A DNA stretch of 64,000 nucleotides, taken from positions 2,418,001-2,482,000 of the forward strand of contig NZ_CP011005.1 of assembly GCF_000950575.1 (NCBI RefSeq). Direction: 5' to 3'. This DNA comes from Psychromicrobium lacuslunae (GTDB lineage Bacteria > Actinomycetota > Actinomycetes > Actinomycetales > Micrococcaceae). The first letter of the stretch is position 1. Each line of letters starts with the position of its first letter. Shown piece by piece: positions 60,903 to 64,000 of the stretch. Position numbers and translations under genes: made by a program. Below the pieces are notes generated by a model. The model made no database searches, was not told the origin of the DNA, and worked only from the letters and a program-made list of their open reading frames with translations.

Positions 60903-62243
60903 CTAGGCGTCGTCGGTGCTGCGCAGGTCACGACCAGCGGTCTCCGGCAGCAGGAAGGTGGTGCCAAAGCTAATCAGCGAGAGCACCAACGAGGCAATCG
61001 CCATCACCAGCCAGGAATTGCCGGTCGCCGCCAGTAGCGAAGCCACCAGCACTGGCACCAGACCGCTGGCCAGCATGGCCGAGATCTCTCGGCTCAAGGC
61101 GACCCCGGTAAAGCGATGAGTGGAGCCGAAGAGCTCCGGCAGCAGCGCACATTGCGGGCCAAGCATTGACTGCACGCCCAGCGCCACACCGACCACCACG
61201 ACCACAATCACCAGCCAGGCCTGGCCGAGAGTCATTAGGTAGAAGGCCGGAACCGCCACCACGGCCTGGAAGAGCGCTCCCCACTTATAGACCGGAACCC
61301 GACCAACCCGGTCGGAGAGCCAGCCGAAGAAGACCACCATCACGGCGGCGAAGCCCGCGGCAACGAGCAGGGCCGTCGGGCCCAGGCTGCTATTACCCTT
61401 GAAGGCGGCAATACCACCCAGGAAGCTCACGGTGACCGCAGAGTACAGGCTGGAATTGCCGTTTTCGGCCATCCGAATGCCAATGCCTTTGAGGATGTTC
61501 CATCGGGAGGTCCGCCACACCACCCCGACCGGGTTCTTCACCACCACCTGATGGGCCGCCATTTCGCGGAAGACCGGGGTTTCCTTGAGTTTGAGCCGGA
61601 TTACCACGGCGACAATGATCAAGATGAAACTAGCTAAGAACGGCAGACGCCAGACCCAGCCGGTCAGCGCCTCCTTATCGACCATGCCCAGCAGAGCGAA
61701 GGTGCCAGCGCCCAAGAGGGTACCGATCTGGATGCCGACAAAGGGCAGAGCAGCAAAGAAACCACGGCGCTTGGCCGGGGCAAACTCGGAGATCAGCGTG
61801 GTGGCACCTGCCTGCTCGGCACCGGCACCAAGACCCTGCAAAATCCGCAGCGCAACCAGCAGAATGGGAGCCAGCGGCCCAATTGCGTCATAGGTTGGCA
61901 GCAAGCCAATCACAAAACTGGCACCACCCATCAGGGCGACCGTGCTCAGCAGCACTGCCTTGCGACCGTAGCGATCGCCAATGTAGCCAAAAATAATGCC
62001 ACCCAGCGGCCTGGCGACATAGGCGACACCGAAGGTGGCGAAGGACGCTATTACCTTGGCGTCGCCGAAGGGCTCGAAGAATAGCGGACCGAAAATCAGC
62101 GCGGTGGCCAGACCGAAGATATAAAAGTCGTAGTACTCCAGCGCCGAGCCAATCGAACTGGCGAGGGTTGCCCGGCGAAGCTGATCAGCCTCCACCACCG
62201 GCTCTTCAAGCGGTGTGGAATGGGCGGAATGAACCGTTCTCAT
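60903..62243 (-). CDS. MHS-family MFS transporter
   Basis: This is a 12-helix proton symporter of about 446 residues, from ATG 62243 with AGGACAGC upstream; the frame runs further upstream without homology. Helix 1 begins ASSIGSALEYYDFYIFGLA, the loop is GYIGDRYGRKAVLLSTVALMG, and LRILQGLGAGAEQAGATTLISEFAP follows, all typical of the metabolite:H+ symporter group (KgtP, ShiA, ProP). Substrates are dicarboxylates, shikimate, aromatic acids or betaine. The IclR gene upstream on the same strand probably controls it. Confidence 0.9.
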   Translation of the reverse strand: MRTVHSAHSTPLEEPVVEADQLRRATLASSIGSALEYYDFYIFGLATALIFGPLFFEPFGDAKVIASFATFGVAYVARPLGGIIFGYIGDRYGRKAVLLSTVALMGGASFVIGLLPTYDAIGPLAPILLVALRILQGLGAGAEQAGATTLISEFAPAKRRGFFAALPFVGIQIGTLLGAGTFALLGMVDKEALTGWVWRLPFLASFILIIVAVVIRLKLKETPVFREMAAHQVVVKNPVGVVWRTSRWNILKGIGIRMAENGNSSLYSAVTVSFLGGIAAFKGNSSLGPTALLVAAGFAAVMVVFFGWLSDRVGRVPVYKWGALFQAVVAVPAFYLMTLGQAWLVIVVVVVGVALGVQSMLGPQCALLPELFGSTHRFTGVALSREISAMLASGLVPVLVASLLAATGNSWLVMAIASLVLSLISFGTTFLLPETAGRDLRSTDDA

Positions 62244-62344
62244 GCTGTCCTGCACCTCATTGCTGTGTTCTTGCCCGGGCCCCCGTTGGCCGCAGCGCGA
62301 TGACCGCCGGAATCTCAATCTCCTTTGATCATATTGTGAACACC

Positions 62345-62379
62345 GTACAGCATGCTGAACAGGTTGTGAAGACACAACC
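62345..62379 (-). promoter_or_regulatory. Candidate IclR operators before the MHS transporter gene
   Basis: GTACAGCATGCTGAAC (62345-62360) shares 13 of 16 bases with GTTCAGCATAGTGAAC upstream of the IclR gene. Next to it, GGTTGTG (62362-62368) and CACAACC (62373-62379) form a 7-bp dyad. Both lie between the IclR gene and the transporter start. Confidence 0.6.
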
Positions 62380-62530
62380 AGTCGAAACCGCCGGTTGATG
62401 ACAATCTCAGCAGCGCACAATGCAGTTGAGGAGCGGTTTTGGCCGCCGCCACGGAGTCGAGCTGAGCTGGAGCGGGCTGCCGAACGAGCCGCCGCCGAAC
62501 GAGCCGTTCCGCCGAACAATTCCGAGCCGG

Positions 62531-63301
62531 CTAACGCCCCAAAGACATCGGCGCACCGAGCGAGCGCGCCAGGTCTTGCAACTCGGCCACCAATTTGCGT
62601 TCGAGCTCGCGAGTGAAGGTGGCCTTGAGCGCGGTGACCGAAAGTCCCAGGCTGGCGCCGTGAGTTCCTCGGGTCGGAATCGCCACCCCCACACAGACCA
62701 CACCCAGCGTAGATTCCTCGTCTTCGAAGGCGTAGCCGCGCTGTTGAACTTCCTGCAGGGCGGCGCGCAGGGTCGCCGGATCGGTGATTGAATGCGGGGT
62801 GAGCGCCGGAAGTTGCTTCCCGTCGGGGAACAGCTCGGCAATATCCTTTTCATGCCGACGTGCCAGCAGGGCTTTGCCGACCGCGCAAAGCGAGGCGGGC
62901 ATCCGATCGCCGATATTCGAGGTAAAACGCACCGCAGGGTGGCCTTCGTAGCGTGCCAAATAGATAACATCCTCGCCGTCGAGCATGGCAATCCGCACCG
63001 TTTCGTTGACCAGGGTGGGCGACTCTTCGCAAAATCGATAAAACTCCCGGACGTCATCTTGTCGATCGAGATAGGCCGCCCCCAGCTCCACCAGCTTTCG
63101 GCCCAGGCCATAACCGGGCCCTTGTCGACGCACCAGACCAGCTTCCTCGAGCGCCTGCAGCAGGTTTGAGGCGGAAGACTTGGGAATCTCCAGTTCGCGA
63201 GCTAAATCGCTGAGCGTCATCACCCCGGTGGGCGACGCAGCCAGGGCATCGAGTGCCGCAGCGGCTCGGGTGACGGCCGGGGCTGGGGAAGGTGTACTCA
63301 T
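62531..63301 (-). CDS. IclR-family transcriptional regulator
   Basis: This regulator has about 256 residues. I take ATG 63301; GTG 63310 is also possible. The N-terminal winged helix reads AAAALDALAASPTGVMTLSDLARELEIPKSSASNLLQALEEAGLV. The effector domain includes VNETVRIAMLDGEDVIYLARYEGH, SLCAVGKALLARRHEKDIAELF and VGVAIPTRGTHGASLGLSVTALKATF. IclR proteins sense small carboxylic acids. The likely targets are its own promoter and the MHS transporter, which share a 16-bp motif. Confidence 0.92.
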   Translation of the reverse strand: MSTPSPAPAVTRAAAALDALAASPTGVMTLSDLARELEIPKSSASNLLQALEEAGLVRRQGPGYGLGRKLVELGAAYLDRQDDVREFYRFCEESPTLVNETVRIAMLDGEDVIYLARYEGHPAVRFTSNIGDRMPASLCAVGKALLARRHEKDIAELFPDGKQLPALTPHSITDPATLRAALQEVQQRGYAFEDEESTLGVVCVGVAIPTRGTHGASLGLSVTALKATFTRELERKLVAELQDLARSLGAPMSLGR

Positions 63302-63320
63302 CTGACTCACTTTCGGTTGC

Positions 63321-63336
63321 GTTCAGCATAGTGAAC
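63321..63336. promoter_or_regulatory. Candidate IclR operator between iclR-like and lacI-like genes
   Basis: GTTCAGCATAGTGAAC is an inverted repeat (GTTCA/TGAAC arms) 20 bases upstream of the IclR start. It recurs with three changes at 62345-62360. It lies in the 103-base divergent region shared with the LacI-type gene. Confidence 0.6.
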
Positions 63337-63404
63337 ACCTTCCGAAATTGCATCATGGTGAAAATGACAGCGCATTCAGCCAGGCTCGCTAGGATAAGCA
63401 CACC

Positions 63405-64000
63405 ATGACTGAAAAGCCACCCACTGTCTACGACGTCGCCGCCCACGCGGGGGTCTCGATCGCCACCGTTTCCCGGGTACTACGCAGGCCGGACGACGTG
63501 CGCGAGGCGACCCGCTCCAAGGTGCTGGACTCGGTACGAGAGCTAGGCTATGTGCCCAGCGCGAGCGCGCGCGGCTTGGCCGCCCGGCGCACCGGTGTGG
63601 TTGGCGTATTTTTTCCCGGCTTTGACGCCGCCTGGGAAATTCCGGAACTCTCCGACGCCGAAGACGGCTTGGTCCGAATGGTCCGGGACAGCGACGACAG
63701 TCTGGGCCAGCGCCCACCGGACCTCTACTTTGACGCCGTGCTGCGCGGCGCCGAATTAGAAGCTTGGCGCCGCGGGCTGGTCTTGATGGTTGGCGTTGGA
63801 CGCGGCTCCGATCCAGAGTCAGTGGTGCGAGACATCGCTGGCCGAGTTGACGGATTAGTAGTTTTGGCCCGCAGCGTGCCGGATGATTTGCTCAATGCAA
63901 TTGCGCATCGCATTCCGGTGACGCTCATTGCCGGGCCGCGCCGCGGGGATAACTTCGATCATGTTTCGGTCGCCAACTCCGAGGGCATCCGAGCGCTTAC
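63405..64000 (+). CDS. LacI-family transcriptional regulator (3' end outside window)
   Basis: The frame from ATG 63405 stays open to the right edge (198 codons). The N-terminal helix-turn-helix and hinge helix are textbook LacI: TVYDVAAHAGVSIATVSRVL, REATRSKVLDSVRELGYVPSASARGLAARRTG. The sugar-binding domain starts VVGVFFPGF, then carries a segment of about 35 residues rich in Asp and Glu (EIPELSDAEDGLVRMVRDSD) before YFDAVLRGAELEAWRRG, which looks like an insertion compared with typical LacI proteins. It is divergent from the IclR gene. The target is probably a sugar gene set to the right of the window. Confidence 0.92.
   Translation, partial: MTEKPPTVYDVAAHAGVSIATVSRVLRRPDDVREATRSKVLDSVRELGYVPSASARGLAARRTGVVGVFFPGFDAAWEIPELSDAEDGLVRMVRDSDDSLGQRPPDLYFDAVLRGAELEAWRRGLVLMVGVGRGSDPESVVRDIAGRVDGLVVLARSVPDDLLNAIAHRIPVTLIAGPRRGDNFDHVSVANSEGIRAL

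Overview
The window is one continuous stretch of actinobacterial chromosome. Gene content and order fit the Micrococcaceae (Arthrobacter / Renibacterium / Psychromicrobium group). Supporting points are the dnaK-grpE-dnaJ-hspR heat-shock operon with HAIR-type operators in front of dnaK and clpB, a DUF3073 protein, a DinB/maleylpyruvate-isomerase-type protein, a purF-purM pair beside a small SCP2-like protein, a HutD protein and many GTG/TTG starts. No rRNA, IS element, prophage or CRISPR array is visible, and no clear pseudogene was found. The genus call is an inference from gene content only.

Layout. 1-3057: two half-transporters of a heterodimeric ABC exporter (the first cut by the window edge), followed by tRNA-Pro(CGG). 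3452-8230: a polar amino-acid ABC importer (ATPase, two permeases, lipoprotein) with an ornithine-cyclodeaminase-like enzyme and a GntR/FCD regulator, apparently one uptake and catabolism module. 8256-16321: a valine/isobutyrate-type catabolic island (acyl-CoA dehydrogenase, acyl-CoA synthetase, MarR regulator, enoyl-CoA hydratase, 3-hydroxyisobutyrate dehydrogenase, 3-hydroxyisobutyryl-CoA hydrolase, methylmalonate-semialdehyde dehydrogenase). 16634-19916: a sugar-porter MFS protein and two membrane proteins of unknown role. 19919-27950: purine synthesis genes in two divergent blocks (purC-purD leftward, purF-purM rightward), separated by an asparaginase, an SCP2-like protein, an APH-like kinase and a small membrane protein.

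28014-31207: an SRPBCC plus DinB-like fusion, DUF3073, and a long Pro/Gly/Gln-rich membrane protein with a septum-formation-like extracellular domain. 31325-33951: clpB under a near-perfect HAIR. 34311-41500: a small secreted protein with an M15-peptidase-like motif, a DUF4031-HD fusion, deoD, YccF, a MerR / aldo-keto reductase pair, an APC permease and HutD. 41579-47984: a DEAD-box helicase, a Cys/Met-metabolism PLP enzyme, an MFS exporter, trmB and a membrane-anchored EEP-family protein. 48008-52054: hspR, dnaJ, grpE, dnaK. 52617-55439: an ArsR/AHSA1 pair, a CPT-like kinase, a VOC protein and a LysE exporter. 55554-64000: a sugar-acid/2-hydroxyacid dehydrogenase island (AKR, Zn-dependent polyol dehydrogenase, SDR, beta-hydroxyacid dehydrogenase, D-2-hydroxyacid dehydrogenase) with a GNAT protein, an MHS-type transporter, an IclR regulator and the start of a LacI regulator.

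The least explained signals are non-coding: two copies, 36 kb apart, of a ~75-bp imperfect palindrome (16481-16560 and 52231-52310); a ~99-nt extended inverted repeat between grpE and dnaJ; a perfect 23-bp inverted repeat at 11871-11927; an eight-copy hexanucleotide array beginning inside a stop codon (24651-24699); and tandem 14-bp operator-like repeats before the amino-acid importer. Two regulators (MerR at 37612, ArsR at 52617) appear to be leaderless, with operator dyads placed on or against the start codon.
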